64,000 bases of DNA from an uncultured Tenacibaculum sp. (GTDB lineage: Bacteria; Bacteroidota; Bacteroidia; Flavobacteriales; Flavobacteriaceae). The DNA is taken from contig CANLQH010000002.1 of NCBI GenBank assembly GCA_947493285.1, positions 124,001-188,000 on the forward strand, written 5' to 3'. The position numbers and the translations under genes are program-made. Below the pieces are notes generated by a model. The model was not told the DNA's origin and ran no database searches. It worked only from the letters and a program-made list of their open reading frames with translations. Positions 41,569 to 51,092 of this stretch are shown here, one piece after another; within the stretch, counting starts at the first letter, position 1, and each line of letters starts with the position of its first letter.

Positions 41569-42180
41569 TTAAGATCGTTTGCTAATTTCGTCACGAATTT
41601 TTGCTGCCAACTCATAGTTTTCATCAGCAACAGCTTCGTTTAATTGTTCGTTTAATTCTTGTAGTGATAAGTGACCATAACCACCTCCTTCAGAAGCTAT
41701 TTCTTCTTCTAAAGAAAATTCTATTTCATCAGATTCTAGATCCTCTTCAATAGTTAACTCTTCATCCATTTTTAAATAAATACCTGCTTTATCTAAAATA
41801 TTTTCAAAGGTAAAAATTGGCGCTTGAAAACGAACTGCTAATGCAATTGCATCAGATGTGCGTGTATCTATAACCTCTTCTATTCCATCTCTTATACAAG
41901 TTAAACTTGAGTAAAAAACACCATCAACCAATTTATGGATGATTACTTGCTTTACTTCTATAGAAAATCTATCAGCAAATGTTTTAAATAAATCGTGAGT
42001 AAGTGGTCTTGGTGGACGAATTTCTTTTTCTAAAGCTATCGCAATAGATTGAGCTTCAAAAGCTCCAATAATTATGGGAAGAGTTCTTGTTCCTTCTATT
42101 TCACTTAGCACTAATGCATAAGCTCCACTTTGGGTTTGGCTATATGAAATCCCCTTAATAGTTAGTTTAATTAAACTCAT
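41569..42180 (-). CDS. Bifunctional nuclease family protein (DUF151) with C-terminal UVR motif
   Basis: 203 residues. The N-terminal BFN domain (about 1-135) has LVLSEIEGTRTLPIIIGAFEAQSIAIALE, RPLTHDL and IDTRTSDAIALAVRF. The C-terminal 35 residues (LQELNEQLNEAVADENYELAAKIRDEI) form a UvrB/UvrC-type UVR helix hairpin. Plant homologues have nuclease activity; bacterial roles are unclear. The UVR part suggests partner binding in repair or proteolysis. Followed by nupC after 17 nt. Confidence 0.9.
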   Translation of the reverse strand: MSLIKLTIKGISYSQTQSGAYALVLSEIEGTRTLPIIIGAFEAQSIAIALEKEIRPPRPLTHDLFKTFADRFSIEVKQVIIHKLVDGVFYSSLTCIRDGIEEVIDTRTSDAIALAVRFQAPIFTFENILDKAGIYLKMDEELTIEEDLESDEIEFSLEEEIASEGGGYGHLSLQELNEQLNEAVADENYELAAKIRDEISKRS

Positions 42181-42200
42181 GTATCAATCGTCATAAATAA

Positions 42201-42254
42201 CAAAAGGCTGTCTAATTTTAGGCGCTACGCTTAAAATTTAGACAGCCTTTTTAT
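42201..42254 (-). terminator. Terminator of etfBA
   Basis: Long hairpin with arms AAAAGGCTGTCTAA and TTAGACAGCCTTTT extended by an imperfect inner stem; T-run on the minus strand. Confidence 0.85.
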
Positions 42255-42324
42255 ATGGGCACAATTTACTAAAAATTATGAGTACATCTCTAATTTATAG
42301 AAAAAGAAAAATTACCCAGTAAAA

Positions 42325-43278
42325 TTACGCTTGTTTAAAAGCTTTTAACTTCTCTACTAATTGAGGTACAACTTCAAAAGCATCACCAACAATACCATAA
42401 TCTGCAGCCTTAAAGAAAGGTGCTTCAGCATCTGTATTGATAACTACTTTTACTTTTGATGCATTAATACCTGCTAAGTGCTGAATTGCCCCAGAAATAC
42501 CTATTGCAATATATAAGTTAGATGCCACTGGCTTACCAGTTTGACCTACGTGCTCACTGTGAGGACGCCATCCTAAATCTGATACTGGTTTAGAACAAGC
42601 AGTAGCTGCTCCTAAAACATCAGCTAACTCTTCAATCATTCCCCAGTTCTCAGGCCCTTTCATTCCTCTACCAGCAGAAACAACGATATCTGCATCTGCA
42701 ATAGTAACAGTACCTGTAGCTTTACTAATACTTTCTGATTTCACTCCTAATTCTGGTAAAGTAGCATCAAATGACTCAGTTGAACCTGACACTGCATTTT
42801 CATGAGCTCCATATGAGTTTTTAGCAACTCCAACTACTTTTTTCTCTGTTGAAATTTCAGTATTGTTAAATCCTTTATTTGAAAAAGCTTTTCTTTTTAC
42901 TACAAATGGACTTGTGCTACTTGGCAATGCAACTGTGTTTGAAGCATATCCTGCATCTAAAGCTACCGCTACTAATGGACCAACTGTTAATCCGTCAATA
43001 CTAGAATCAACAACAACAACATTTGAACCTTTTGCAACAGCAACTTGTTTAATAACTGAAGCGTATGCTTTTGCATTAAAAGAAGTTAAATCGCTTTTAA
43101 CCTCTACAACTTTTTCAGCTCCGTAAGCATATAACTCTGATGCATCTCCTCCATTAATGGTTAATACAACCATTTCACTACCTAATTGCTCAGCTACTTT
43201 TTTTCCGTATGAAACTACTTCAAACGCAGTTTTTTTAAATTTTCCTTCCGATGAATCGGCAAAAACTAATACAGACAT
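42325..43278 (-). CDS. etfA: Electron transfer flavoprotein alpha subunit
   Basis: 317 residues. The C-terminal FAD domain has VSAGRGMKGPENWGMIEELADVLGAATACSKPVSDLGW and QTGKPVASNLYIAIGISGAIQHLAG, the classic EtfA signature; the N-terminus is the smaller alpha/beta domain. Transfers electrons from acyl-CoA dehydrogenases to the ETF:quinone oxidoreductase. Follows etfB by 61 nt in the same operon. Confidence 0.97.
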   Translation of the reverse strand: MSVLVFADSSEGKFKKTAFEVVSYGKKVAEQLGSEMVVLTINGGDASELYAYGAEKVVEVKSDLTSFNAKAYASVIKQVAVAKGSNVVVVDSSIDGLTVGPLVAVALDAGYASNTVALPSSTSPFVVKRKAFSNKGFNNTEISTEKKVVGVAKNSYGAHENAVSGSTESFDATLPELGVKSESISKATGTVTIADADIVVSAGRGMKGPENWGMIEELADVLGAATACSKPVSDLGWRPHSEHVGQTGKPVASNLYIAIGISGAIQHLAGINASKVKVVINTDAEAPFFKAADYGIVGDAFEVVPQLVEKLKAFKQA

Positions 43279-43339
43279 ATTTTTATTTTTTTATGTTACT
43301 AAGAGAGTACTCTTAATAAACTTGATTTAAATTTTATAA

Positions 43340-44080
43340 TTAAATTGCTTTTGCTTCGTTGTGTAATAAGTCGATTAACTCATCAACAGTATCCACTAAC
43401 TTTACAGCACCTTTTTCAGCAGGCTTCTCGAAATTTTGAGTAGAAGTACTTGCTGCTACATCTGTTGGCTCAACAACTGATAACGGCTTCTTACGTGCCA
43501 TCATAATTCCACGCATATTAGGAATACGTAAATCTTTTTCTTCTACAATTCCTTTTTGACCAGCAACAACCATTGGTAATGTTGAAGAAACTTTCTCTTC
43601 TCCTCCATCTATTTCTCTATCTAAAGTTACATTAGACCCATCTACCTCAACCCCAACACATGCATTTACAAAATTGAAGTCTACTAAAGAAGCTAACATC
43701 CCAGGAACCATTTGTCCATTATAATCTGCAGATTCTTTACCAGCTAACACTAAATCATACCCTCCATTTTTTACAACTTCAGCTAATTCTTTAGCAACCA
43801 TAAATCCATCAGTAGGCTCAGCATTTACACGAATTGCATCATCTGCACCAATCGCTAAAGCTTTACGTAAAGTTGGCTCAGTTGATGCTCCTCCAACATT
43901 TACAACAGTTACACTTGCACCTTGTTTTTCTTTAAACCACATTGCGCGAGTTAAACTAAACTCATCATAAGGGTTAATAACATATTGAACTCCATTCGTA
44001 TCAAATTTTGTGTCATTATCAGTAAAGTTGATCTTCGAAGTAGTATCAGGTACGTGACTGATACAAACTAATATTTTCAT
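43340..44080 (-). CDS. etfB: Electron transfer flavoprotein beta subunit
   Basis: 246 residues. Contains the AMP-binding fold with VNVGGASTEPTLRKALAIGADDAIRV, VLAGKESADYNGQMVPGMLASL and the recognition loop around LPMVVAGQKGIVEEKDLRIPNMRGIMMARKKPL, which docks the dehydrogenase partner. Forms the heterodimer with EtfA. No acyl-CoA dehydrogenase is in the window. A 24-nt palindrome and a TAACTTCG box lie upstream, suggesting specific regulation. Confidence 0.97.
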   Translation of the reverse strand: MKILVCISHVPDTTSKINFTDNDTKFDTNGVQYVINPYDEFSLTRAMWFKEKQGASVTVVNVGGASTEPTLRKALAIGADDAIRVNAEPTDGFMVAKELAEVVKNGGYDLVLAGKESADYNGQMVPGMLASLVDFNFVNACVGVEVDGSNVTLDREIDGGEEKVSSTLPMVVAGQKGIVEEKDLRIPNMRGIMMARKKPLSVVEPTDVAASTSTQNFEKPAEKGAVKLVDTVDELIDLLHNEAKAI

Positions 44081-44115
44081 ATATTGTTGTTTTTAAGAAA
44101 CTTAATTTTGTGCGA

Positions 44116-44123
44116 CGAAGTTA
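44116..44123 (-). promoter_or_regulatory. -7 promoter element of etfBA
   Basis: Minus-strand TAACTTCG (7 of 8 to consensus), 35 nt before the etfB ATG. Confidence 0.5.
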
Positions 44124-44136
44124 CGTCTTTTTTTTA

Positions 44137-44160
44137 ATTTACTATGCATGCATAGTAAAT
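44137..44160. promoter_or_regulatory. Perfect 24-nt palindrome, likely operator of etfBA
   Basis: Arm ATTTACTATGCA is followed directly by its exact reverse complement. It lies 13 bp upstream of the etfB -7 element, covering the -33 region. No T-run and no coding content, so a dimeric regulator (MarR- or TetR-type) site is the likely reading. The regulator is not in the window. Confidence 0.7.
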
Positions 44161-44254
44161 TTTTTATTTGTATCTAGTTATCTAACATTAAGGCACAAAT
44201 GTAATTAATCATTTTTGTTTAAGTTAAAAAACTATTTATTCATCCTAAATTTAT

Positions 44255-44262
44255 TATTTTTG
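44255..44262 (+). promoter_or_regulatory. -7 promoter element of pdhB
   Basis: TATTTTTG, perfect consensus, 31 nt before ATG 44294. Confidence 0.65.
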
Positions 44263-44293
44263 CACTCTTGATAAACAACTACTTATTAAACGT

Positions 44294-45274
44294 ATGAAAA
44301 CAATACAATTTAGAGAAGCTATTTGCGAAGCTATGAGTGAGGAAATGCGAAGAGATGAAAGCATTTACTTAATGGGTGAAGAAGTAGCTGAATATAATGG
44401 AGCCTACAAAGCTTCGAAAGGAATGTTAGACGAATTTGGAGCAAAAAGAGTTATTGACACTCCTATCGCTGAATTAGGTTTTGGAGGTATTGCTGTTGGT
44501 TCTGCAATGAACGGAAATAGACCTATCGTTGAATACATGACTTTTAATTTCTCTTTAGTTGGTATTGATCAAATAATCAATAATGCAGCTAAAATTCGCC
44601 AAATGAGTGGTGGTCAATTTAACTGTCCAATTGTATTTAGAGGTCCTACAGCATCAGCTGGTCAATTAGCTGCAACGCACTCTCAAGCTTTTGAAAGCTG
44701 GTTTGCTAACTGCCCTGGATTAAAAGTAATTGTACCTTCTAATCCATATGACGCAAAAGGTTTATTAAAAGCTGCAATTCGTGATGACGATCCAGTAATC
44801 TTTATGGAGTCTGAACAGATGTATGGTGATAAGATGGAGGTTCCAGAAGGAGAATACATTATACCTATTGGTGTTGCAGATATTAAAAGAGCAGGAACTG
44901 ATGTAACTGTAGTTTCTTTTGGTAAGATTATAAAAGAAGCATATAAAGCTGCTGATGAATTAGCTAAAGAAGGTATTTCAATAGAAATTATTGATTTACG
45001 TACTGTACGTCCGATGGATCATAATGCAATTTTAGAATCAGTAAAGAAAACAAATCGACTAGTAATTTTAGAAGAAGCATGGCCTTTCGGAAGTGTATCT
45101 TCAGAAATTACCTTTAGGGTTCAAGACGAAGCATTTGATTATTTAGATGCTCCAATAAAAAGAATCACAACTGCAGATACACCAGCGCCATATTCTCCTG
45201 TTTTATTAGAAGAATGGTTACCAAACGCTAATGATGTTGTTAAAGCGGTTAAAGAAGTAATGTACCGTAAATAA
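44294..45274 (+). CDS. pdhB: Pyruvate dehydrogenase E1 component, beta subunit
   Basis: 326 residues with the transketolase pyrimidine domain (Glu in ESIYLMGEEVAEYNGAYK and PIAELGFGGIAVGSA) and C-terminal domain (IEIIDLRTVRPMDHNAILESVKKTNRLVILEEAW). Works as an alpha2-beta2 E1 with a pdhA product encoded elsewhere, oxidatively decarboxylating pyruvate with ThDP. MEEVAEYNGAYK-type motifs place it with pyruvate, not branched-chain, E1 beta, though the latter remains possible. Monocistronic with a strong terminator. Confidence 0.92.
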   Translation: MKTIQFREAICEAMSEEMRRDESIYLMGEEVAEYNGAYKASKGMLDEFGAKRVIDTPIAELGFGGIAVGSAMNGNRPIVEYMTFNFSLVGIDQIINNAAKIRQMSGGQFNCPIVFRGPTASAGQLAATHSQAFESWFANCPGLKVIVPSNPYDAKGLLKAAIRDDDPVIFMESEQMYGDKMEVPEGEYIIPIGVADIKRAGTDVTVVSFGKIIKEAYKAADELAKEGISIEIIDLRTVRPMDHNAILESVKKTNRLVILEEAWPFGSVSSEITFRVQDEAFDYLDAPIKRITTADTPAPYSPVLLEEWLPNANDVVKAVKEVMYRK

Positions 45275-45299
45275 AAAATAAACAAGCAATTTGTAAAAA

Positions 45300-45337
45300 C
45301 CAAAATCCTTTTGACCACTTGTCAAAAGGATTTTGTA
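45300..45337 (+). terminator. Terminator after pdhB
   Basis: CAAAATCCTTTTGAC, loop, GTCAAAAGGATTTTG: 15-bp perfect stem. Confidence 0.88.
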
Positions 45338-45348
45338 CTACTAAAAAG

Positions 45349-47877
45349 ATGAAAAAGATACTAATCCTCACACTTCTACTGATTGCCAGCTCATTACAAG
45401 CCCAATTAACTTTAAAAGGTAAAGTAGTTGACGAATTTAACAATCCGATGCCATATGTAAATGTTTTTATGAAAAACACTACTTATGGAACTACTACAGA
45501 TGACAATGGGAAATTCTTTTTAAAGACAAAAAAATACAGAGGAACTCTAGAAATTTCATTCATCGGTTTTCAAACACAAACTTTAAAAGTTAGTCAAAAA
45601 ACAAAATTCTTAAATGTTGTTCTTAAAGAAGGAACCAATCAATTAGAGGAAGTAATAATAGTAAACAAACCTAAGAAACGTCTAAAGAAAAAAGAAAATC
45701 CTGCGTATCGAATTTTAAAAGAAATTTGGAAACGTAAAAGAAAAAACGGTTTAGATTTAGTTGATTATTATCAATATAAAAAACATACGAGTATCGAAAT
45801 TGGACTTAACAATCTAGACACTTTGTTTTTAAAAAAAATCTTCAAAAAAGAATATAAAGAAGCAATTACCCAAGTAAAATACGACAGTGATGGTATTAAC
45901 TATTACGTACCTATTTTCCTTAATGAAGAGGTTTCTAAAGTGTATGGAGACAATATAAATGGAAACATTAGAAAAGATGTTGAGGCAGAAAAAAAAGAAG
46001 GGTTAGGAGCTCAAGGTTTTGTTTTTGATAGAATGTCCAATACCTTTCAAAACATCGATGTTTTTAAAAACAATATCACTTTACTAAGAAAGTCTTTTGT
46101 AAGTCCCTTATCTACAGATGGGTTTGCAACATACGATTACGTGCTTTACGACAGTATTGTAGATAACAAAAAGAAACTTTACAATGTTTATTTCTTTCCT
46201 ATTAGAGATGGAGATTTAGCCTTTCAAGGAAATTTTTGGGTAGCAGACAAAACATTCTCTATCAAGAAACTTAAAATGAAAGTTCATAAAAGTATTAACT
46301 TAAATTTTGTACGTGGGCTTTCTTTTGAAAAAGAATTTGAAGTTAGAAACGATAGTATCTACCTACCTACAAAAAATGCATATGAAGGCGATTTCACTCT
46401 TGTTGATAAAAACGAGAGCAACAAAGGACTAACTATTAAAAAGACTATCACTTTTGAAGATTATGTATTAGACAAACCTCTTGCTAAAAATTTCTACACA
46501 CAAGAAATTACCAAAATAAGACCAGATCAATACGAAAAAGATGACACTTATTGGAAAACTACTATTAGTGATGAAAATAAATCAACTTATCAATTGATTA
46601 ATGAAGTTAAAGAAAAGAAGCAAATAAAAAATATTACTGGTTTAATCAACACAGTTGCTAGTGGATATATCAACACTAAAATGGGAATTCAGTTTGGACC
46701 ACTATGGACAGCTTTTGCAAGTAATCAAGTTGAAGGTTTTAGAACCAAATTTGGATTTAGAACATTTAAAACCAAAGATGATCGTTTCCGTTTAAGTGGA
46801 CATTTAGCCTATGGTTTTAAAGATAAAAAATTAAAATACGGAGCAGAAGGGCGTTATTTACTTTCATATAAACCTAGAATTGCTATAGGAGCAGCTTATC
46901 AAAAAGACATTGAACAATTAGGAAGTACTTTATTAAACACCACCCAGCTTTTAGGAGGAAGTTTTGGTACTACGGCATTATTCAATAGAGGAGATAACTT
47001 TTATTTATCTAATATAGAGAAGATTGCTACTAATTTCGACTACCAAGTTAAAATGAATTTTCATATTGGACTTAACTTCTCGCATGCAAAAATAAAATCT
47101 GCATCTGAAGAGAATTTTTCTATGGACTATCTTGATAATAATGGTATTGTTCAATCTGAAATCACAGATGTTGCCTCAGACCTTTATATCTCATATACCC
47201 CAGGAAGGTTTGTTTATGGTCTTGGAGTTGAAAGGCGTTTTGGAAGAAACATATTCCCTACATTAGTTCTTAATTATCGTAGAGGTTACAAAGGTCTTTT
47301 TAATGGTACTCATGATTACGATAAACTTCAGTTTAAATACAACCAACCGATATTACTAAGTAAATTTGGAATTTTCGATGCTACTTTTGAAGCCGGTAAA
47401 ACATTCGGAACTGTACCTGTTGGGTTATTAAGTGTTGTTCCTGCTAACCAATCATTTTCTTTAGTTAAAGACACTTTTGCCTTACTAAATTATTACGATT
47501 TTGTAACAGACACTTATTTAGCTACTCACTTTGAACATCATTTTAATGGTTTTATTTTAAACAGAATTCCTTTGCTTAAAAAACTAAAACTACGTAGTTT
47601 GTTAACTTTTAGAGCAGCTTATGGAACTATTTCAAATAAAAATAGGGCAATAAATGATGGATTAACAAATAGTAACGGAATTTCAAATGTAATCTACAAC
47701 CCACCAAACAAGGTATATTATGAATATGGTGTAGGTTTAGAAAATATTGGATACGGAAACCTTAGATTCCTTAGAATTGATGCTATCTGGAGAAGCAACT
47801 ATACACCACCTACAGGGTCAATTGTAGCACCAACTCCAAAGTTTGCAATTCGCATAGGAATTAGACCTGGCTTATAA
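45349..47877 (+). CDS. DUF5686 outer-membrane protein with carboxypeptidase-regulatory-like domain
   Basis: ATG 45349 (MKKILILTLLLIASSLQAQ) gives a signal peptide; the ten-residue upstream extension is dropped. 842 residues. Residues about 23-105 form the CarboxypepD_reg-like beta sandwich (LKGKVVDEFNNPMPYVNVFMKN), then a LEEVIIVNKPKKR junction. The large remainder is DUF5686, ending in aromatic beta strands as in barrel proteins (FAIRIGIRPGL). There is no TonB box or plug signature that would make it a SusC-type transporter. Function unknown; surface-exposed outer-membrane protein is inferred. Confidence 0.88.
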   Translation: MKKILILTLLLIASSLQAQLTLKGKVVDEFNNPMPYVNVFMKNTTYGTTTDDNGKFFLKTKKYRGTLEISFIGFQTQTLKVSQKTKFLNVVLKEGTNQLEEVIIVNKPKKRLKKKENPAYRILKEIWKRKRKNGLDLVDYYQYKKHTSIEIGLNNLDTLFLKKIFKKEYKEAITQVKYDSDGINYYVPIFLNEEVSKVYGDNINGNIRKDVEAEKKEGLGAQGFVFDRMSNTFQNIDVFKNNITLLRKSFVSPLSTDGFATYDYVLYDSIVDNKKKLYNVYFFPIRDGDLAFQGNFWVADKTFSIKKLKMKVHKSINLNFVRGLSFEKEFEVRNDSIYLPTKNAYEGDFTLVDKNESNKGLTIKKTITFEDYVLDKPLAKNFYTQEITKIRPDQYEKDDTYWKTTISDENKSTYQLINEVKEKKQIKNITGLINTVASGYINTKMGIQFGPLWTAFASNQVEGFRTKFGFRTFKTKDDRFRLSGHLAYGFKDKKLKYGAEGRYLLSYKPRIAIGAAYQKDIEQLGSTLLNTTQLLGGSFGTTALFNRGDNFYLSNIEKIATNFDYQVKMNFHIGLNFSHAKIKSASEENFSMDYLDNNGIVQSEITDVASDLYISYTPGRFVYGLGVERRFGRNIFPTLVLNYRRGYKGLFNGTHDYDKLQFKYNQPILLSKFGIFDATFEAGKTFGTVPVGLLSVVPANQSFSLVKDTFALLNYYDFVTDTYLATHFEHHFNGFILNRIPLLKKLKLRSLLTFRAAYGTISNKNRAINDGLTNSNGISNVIYNPPNKVYYEYGVGLENIGYGNLRFLRIDAIWRSNYTPPTGSIVAPTPKFAIRIGIRPGL

Positions 47878-47935
47878 TCATCGATTTAACAATAAAATAA
47901 CCTGTGTTTTTCCTTTTAAAATATTAATAAATTGC

Positions 47936-47943
47936 TACTTTTG
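47936..47943 (+). promoter_or_regulatory. -7 promoter element of ppa
   Basis: TACTTTTG, perfect consensus, 35 nt before ATG 47979. Confidence 0.65.
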
Positions 47944-47978
47944 CAATCCGATTTTAGAAACGAAGAAAAGCAAGTAAT

Positions 47979-48506
47979 ATGACTGCAAAAGAAAGAAAAA
48001 CAGTAGATGTTTTAATAGAGATACCAAAAGGTAGTAGAAATAAATACGAATACGATTTTGATTTAGGAAAAATACGTTTTGACAGAATGTTATTTTCATC
48101 AATGATGTACCCTGGAGATTACGGATTCATTCCAGAAACTTTAGCTTTAGATGGTGATCCATTAGATGTATTAGTTTTAGGAGCTGAACCAACTTTTCCA
48201 ATGTGTGTTATGGAAGTAAAACCTATCGGTGTTTTCCATATGGCTGACGAAAAAGGACCAGACGAAAAAATCATCTGTGTACCAACTACTGATCCTATTT
48301 GGAATAGTTATAACGATCTTGCAGACTTAAATCCTCACAGAGTAAAAGAGATTACACACTTCTTTCAAGTATATAAAGATCTAGAAAAAAAGAAAGTTGA
48401 TATTGGTGCTTGGGGAGATGCAAACGAAGCTTATGAAATTTTAGATAAGTGTATCGAGCGCTACGAAAATAGCGAACATAAAACCAACGGAGACTTTACT
48501 ATATAA
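47979..48506 (+). CDS. ppa: Inorganic pyrophosphatase, soluble family I
   Basis: Hydrolyses PPi to phosphate in the cytoplasm. 175 residues, the normal length. Mg-binding motif DGDPLDVLVL and KGSRNKYEYD, YPGDYGFIPETLA are conserved. Directly followed, after a terminator, by a gene for a membrane pyrophosphatase. Confidence 0.97.
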   Translation: MTAKERKTVDVLIEIPKGSRNKYEYDFDLGKIRFDRMLFSSMMYPGDYGFIPETLALDGDPLDVLVLGAEPTFPMCVMEVKPIGVFHMADEKGPDEKIICVPTTDPIWNSYNDLADLNPHRVKEITHFFQVYKDLEKKKVDIGAWGDANEAYEILDKCIERYENSEHKTNGDFTI

Positions 48507-48529
48507 TTAGTAATTTTTCTTAATAAATT

Positions 48530-48566
48530 TCAAAAACCTCTCAGAACACTCTGAGAGGTTTTTTTG
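48530..48566 (+). terminator. Terminator after ppa
   Basis: AAAACCTCTCAGA, loop ACAC, TCTGAGAGGTTTT and T-run. Confidence 0.9.
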
Positions 48567-48624
48567 TTTAGTTGTTGATTTTGTTATATTTACGAACACT
48601 TATAACTAATCTAATAACTTAAAC

Positions 48625-51027
48625 ATGAAACAAAACATGATGTATTTGCCAATTATTTTGGCAATTTTAGGACTTATTTTTATGTATATAAAAATGGTCT
48701 GGGTAAAAAAACAAGATGCAGGAAGTGACAAAATGCAATCCATTTCAAAAAGTATTAAAGAAGGTGCTCTTGCTTTTTTAGCCGCAGAATATCGATTACT
48801 ATTAATCTTCGTTGCTATTGCCTCAGTAGCACTTTTTATTATATCAAAATTAGTAGACACAACTAGCTGGATGATTGTTCCAGCATTTATTATAGGAGCT
48901 ATTTTTTCTGCCTTAGCAGGAAATATAGGAATGCGTATTGCAACTGATGCAAATGCAAGAACAGCCGAAGCTGCAAAAACAAGTTTACCACAAGCTTTAA
49001 AAGTATCTTTTGGAGGAGGAACTGTAATGGGACTTGGAGTTGCTGGTTTAGCTGTTTTAGGATTAAGTTTATTCTTTATTTTCTTTACCAACCAATTTAT
49101 GGGAGGTGATGGGTCTTTCTACGAAAACATGACCGTAGTTTTAGAAGCATTAGCCGGATTCTCTTTAGGAGCTGAGTCTATTGCTTTATTCGCTCGTGTT
49201 GGTGGAGGAATCTACACCAAAGCTGCAGATGTAGGAGCTGATTTAGTAGGTAAAGTTGAGGCTGGAATTCCAGAAGACGATCCTCGTAACCCTGCAACTA
49301 TTGCAGATAATGTTGGTGATAATGTTGGTGATGTTGCTGGTATGGGGGCCGATTTATTTGGTTCGTACGTTGCAACTGTTTTAGCTGCAATGGTACTAGG
49401 AAATTATGTAATTAGAGATATGTCTACGACTACTCAATTTACTGATGGGTTTAATAATATGGGACCTATCCTATTACCTTTGGTAATTGCTGGAGTTGGT
49501 ATTGTAGCATCTATCATAGGAACATTTTTAGTTGGAATTAAAGATAATTCAGCAAAAGAAGCTGAAGTACAAAAAGCATTAGATACAGGTAACTGGGCTT
49601 CAATATTATTAACCTTAGCTGCAAGTTATTTTCTAATTGACTGGATGCTGCCAGAAACTATGCAAATGAGTTTCTTTGGAGAAGGAATTAGAGATGTATC
49701 CTCAATAAATGTATTCTGGTCTGCATGTATCGGTTTGGCTGTTGGGGCATTAATTTCAATGGTTACTGCATACTATACAAGTTTAGGTAAAAAACCTGTA
49801 ATGAGCATCGTTCAAAATAGTGCAACTGGTGCAGGAACAAACCTAATTGCAGGTTTAGCTGTAGGAATGAAATCTACTTTTTTATCAGTTATTCTATTTG
49901 CTGCCGCTATTTACGGTTCATATTATTTTGCAGGATTTTACGGCGTTGCTTTAGCTGCTTCTGCAATGATGGCAACTACTGCAATGCAATTAGCAATTGA
50001 TGCTTTCGGACCAATTGCAGATAATGCAGGTGGAGTTGCAGAAATGAGTGAATTAGAAGATCACGTTCGTGAACGTACAGATATTTTAGACTCTGTTGGT
50101 AATACAACTGCCGCAGTAGGCAAAGGTTTCGCAATTGCTTCTGCTGCATTAACTGCTTTAGCTTTATTTGCTGCTTATGTAACATTTACCGGAATTGACG
50201 GAATAAATATTTTTAAAGCAGATGTATTAGCAATGTTATTTGTTGGAGGAATGATTCCTGTAATATTTTCAGCTTTAGCAATGGAATCAGTTGGAAAAGC
50301 AGCTATGGAAATGGTACACGAAGTACGTCGTCAGTTTAGAGAAATTCCTGGAATTATGGAAGGAACTGGAACTCCAGAATATGCAAAATGTGTTGATATT
50401 TCAACCAAAGCTGCTTTAAAAGAAATGATTTTACCAGGTTTAATTACCATCATTACTCCTATTTTAATTGGATTAATTTTTGGTGCAGAACCTTTAGGTG
50501 GCTATATGGCTGGTGTTTGTGTATCTGGTGTTATGTGGGCAATCTTCCAAAATAATGCTGGTGGAGCTTGGGACAACGCTAAGAAATCTTTTGAAGCTGG
50601 TGTAGAAATTAACGGAGAAATGACTTATAAAGGTTCTGATGCTCATAAAGCTGCAGTAACTGGAGATACAGTTGGTGATCCTTTTAAAGATACTTCTGGT
50701 CCATCAATGAATATTTTAATTAAACTTACTTGTTTAGTTGGTTTGGTAATTGCGCCTTTATTAGGAAATCATGGTGTAACAGAGCATGCTACTAACGAAA
50801 TTAAAAAAGAAGTTCGTGTTGAAATGAAATCTACTGATGGAGATATAGCAAAAGCTACAATTACTACATCAACTACTAAGGATGGAAAAACAGTTACTAA
50901 CATCCAAAAACTTGAGGGTACTGCTGAAGAGATTGAAGCAAAAGCCAAAGAAGCTGGAGAAATAGTTTCAGTAAATGTAAAAAAAGAAGCAAAAACTATT
51001 GAAGTAGAAGTTGAAAAGAAAGAATAA
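48625..51027 (+). CDS. hppA: Membrane-bound ion-translocating pyrophosphatase
   Basis: Couples PPi hydrolysis to H+ or Na+ pumping. 800 residues with about 15-16 membrane segments. Substrate motifs include [39 protein letters not shown], and near the C-terminus [35 protein letters not shown] has Ala where K+-independent enzymes have Lys, predicting K+ dependence. After the last helix is a charged tail of about 70-75 residues absent from typical enzymes. Ion specificity cannot be settled by eye. Confidence 0.95.
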   Translation: MKQNMMYLPIILAILGLIFMYIKMVWVKKQDAGSDKMQSISKSIKEGALAFLAAEYRLLLIFVAIASVALFIISKLVDTTSWMIVPAFIIGAIFSALAGNIGMRIATDANARTAEAAKTSLPQALKVSFGGGTVMGLGVAGLAVLGLSLFFIFFTNQFMGGDGSFYENMTVVLEALAGFSLGAESIALFARVGGGIYTKAADVGADLVGKVEAGIPEDDPRNPATIADNVGDNVGDVAGMGADLFGSYVATVLAAMVLGNYVIRDMSTTTQFTDGFNNMGPILLPLVIAGVGIVASIIGTFLVGIKDNSAKEAEVQKALDTGNWASILLTLAASYFLIDWMLPETMQMSFFGEGIRDVSSINVFWSACIGLAVGALISMVTAYYTSLGKKPVMSIVQNSATGAGTNLIAGLAVGMKSTFLSVILFAAAIYGSYYFAGFYGVALAASAMMATTAMQLAIDAFGPIADNAGGVAEMSELEDHVRERTDILDSVGNTTAAVGKGFAIASAALTALALFAAYVTFTGIDGINIFKADVLAMLFVGGMIPVIFSALAMESVGKAAMEMVHEVRRQFREIPGIMEGTGTPEYAKCVDISTKAALKEMILPGLITIITPILIGLIFGAEPLGGYMAGVCVSGVMWAIFQNNAGGAWDNAKKSFEAGVEINGEMTYKGSDAHKAAVTGDTVGDPFKDTSGPSMNILIKLTCLVGLVIAPLLGNHGVTEHATNEIKKEVRVEMKSTDGDIAKATITTSTTKDGKTVTNIQKLEGTAEEIEAKAKEAGEIVSVNVKKEAKTIEVEVEKKE

Positions 51028-51046
51028 CTCTTTCAACTTTATAAAA

Positions 51047-51080
51047 CGAAACCCGATAGCATTATTTCTATCGGGTTTCT
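51047..51080 (+). terminator. Terminator after hppA
   Basis: GAAACCCGATAG, 8-nt loop, CTATCGGGTTTC. Confidence 0.88.
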
Positions 51081-51088
51081 TATTTTTG
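51081..51088 (+). promoter_or_regulatory. -7 element of pabB, leaderless arrangement
   Basis: TATTTTTG, perfect consensus, starts 2 nt after the hppA terminator stem and ends 4 nt before ATG 51093. The space leaves no room for a 5' untranslated leader. Confidence 0.65.
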
Positions 51089-51092
51089 TACG

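Noticed and set aside
48606..49091. 161-codon minus-strand frame over the hppA 5' end
   Set aside because: Antisense to the conserved pyrophosphatase and without a plausible promoter.
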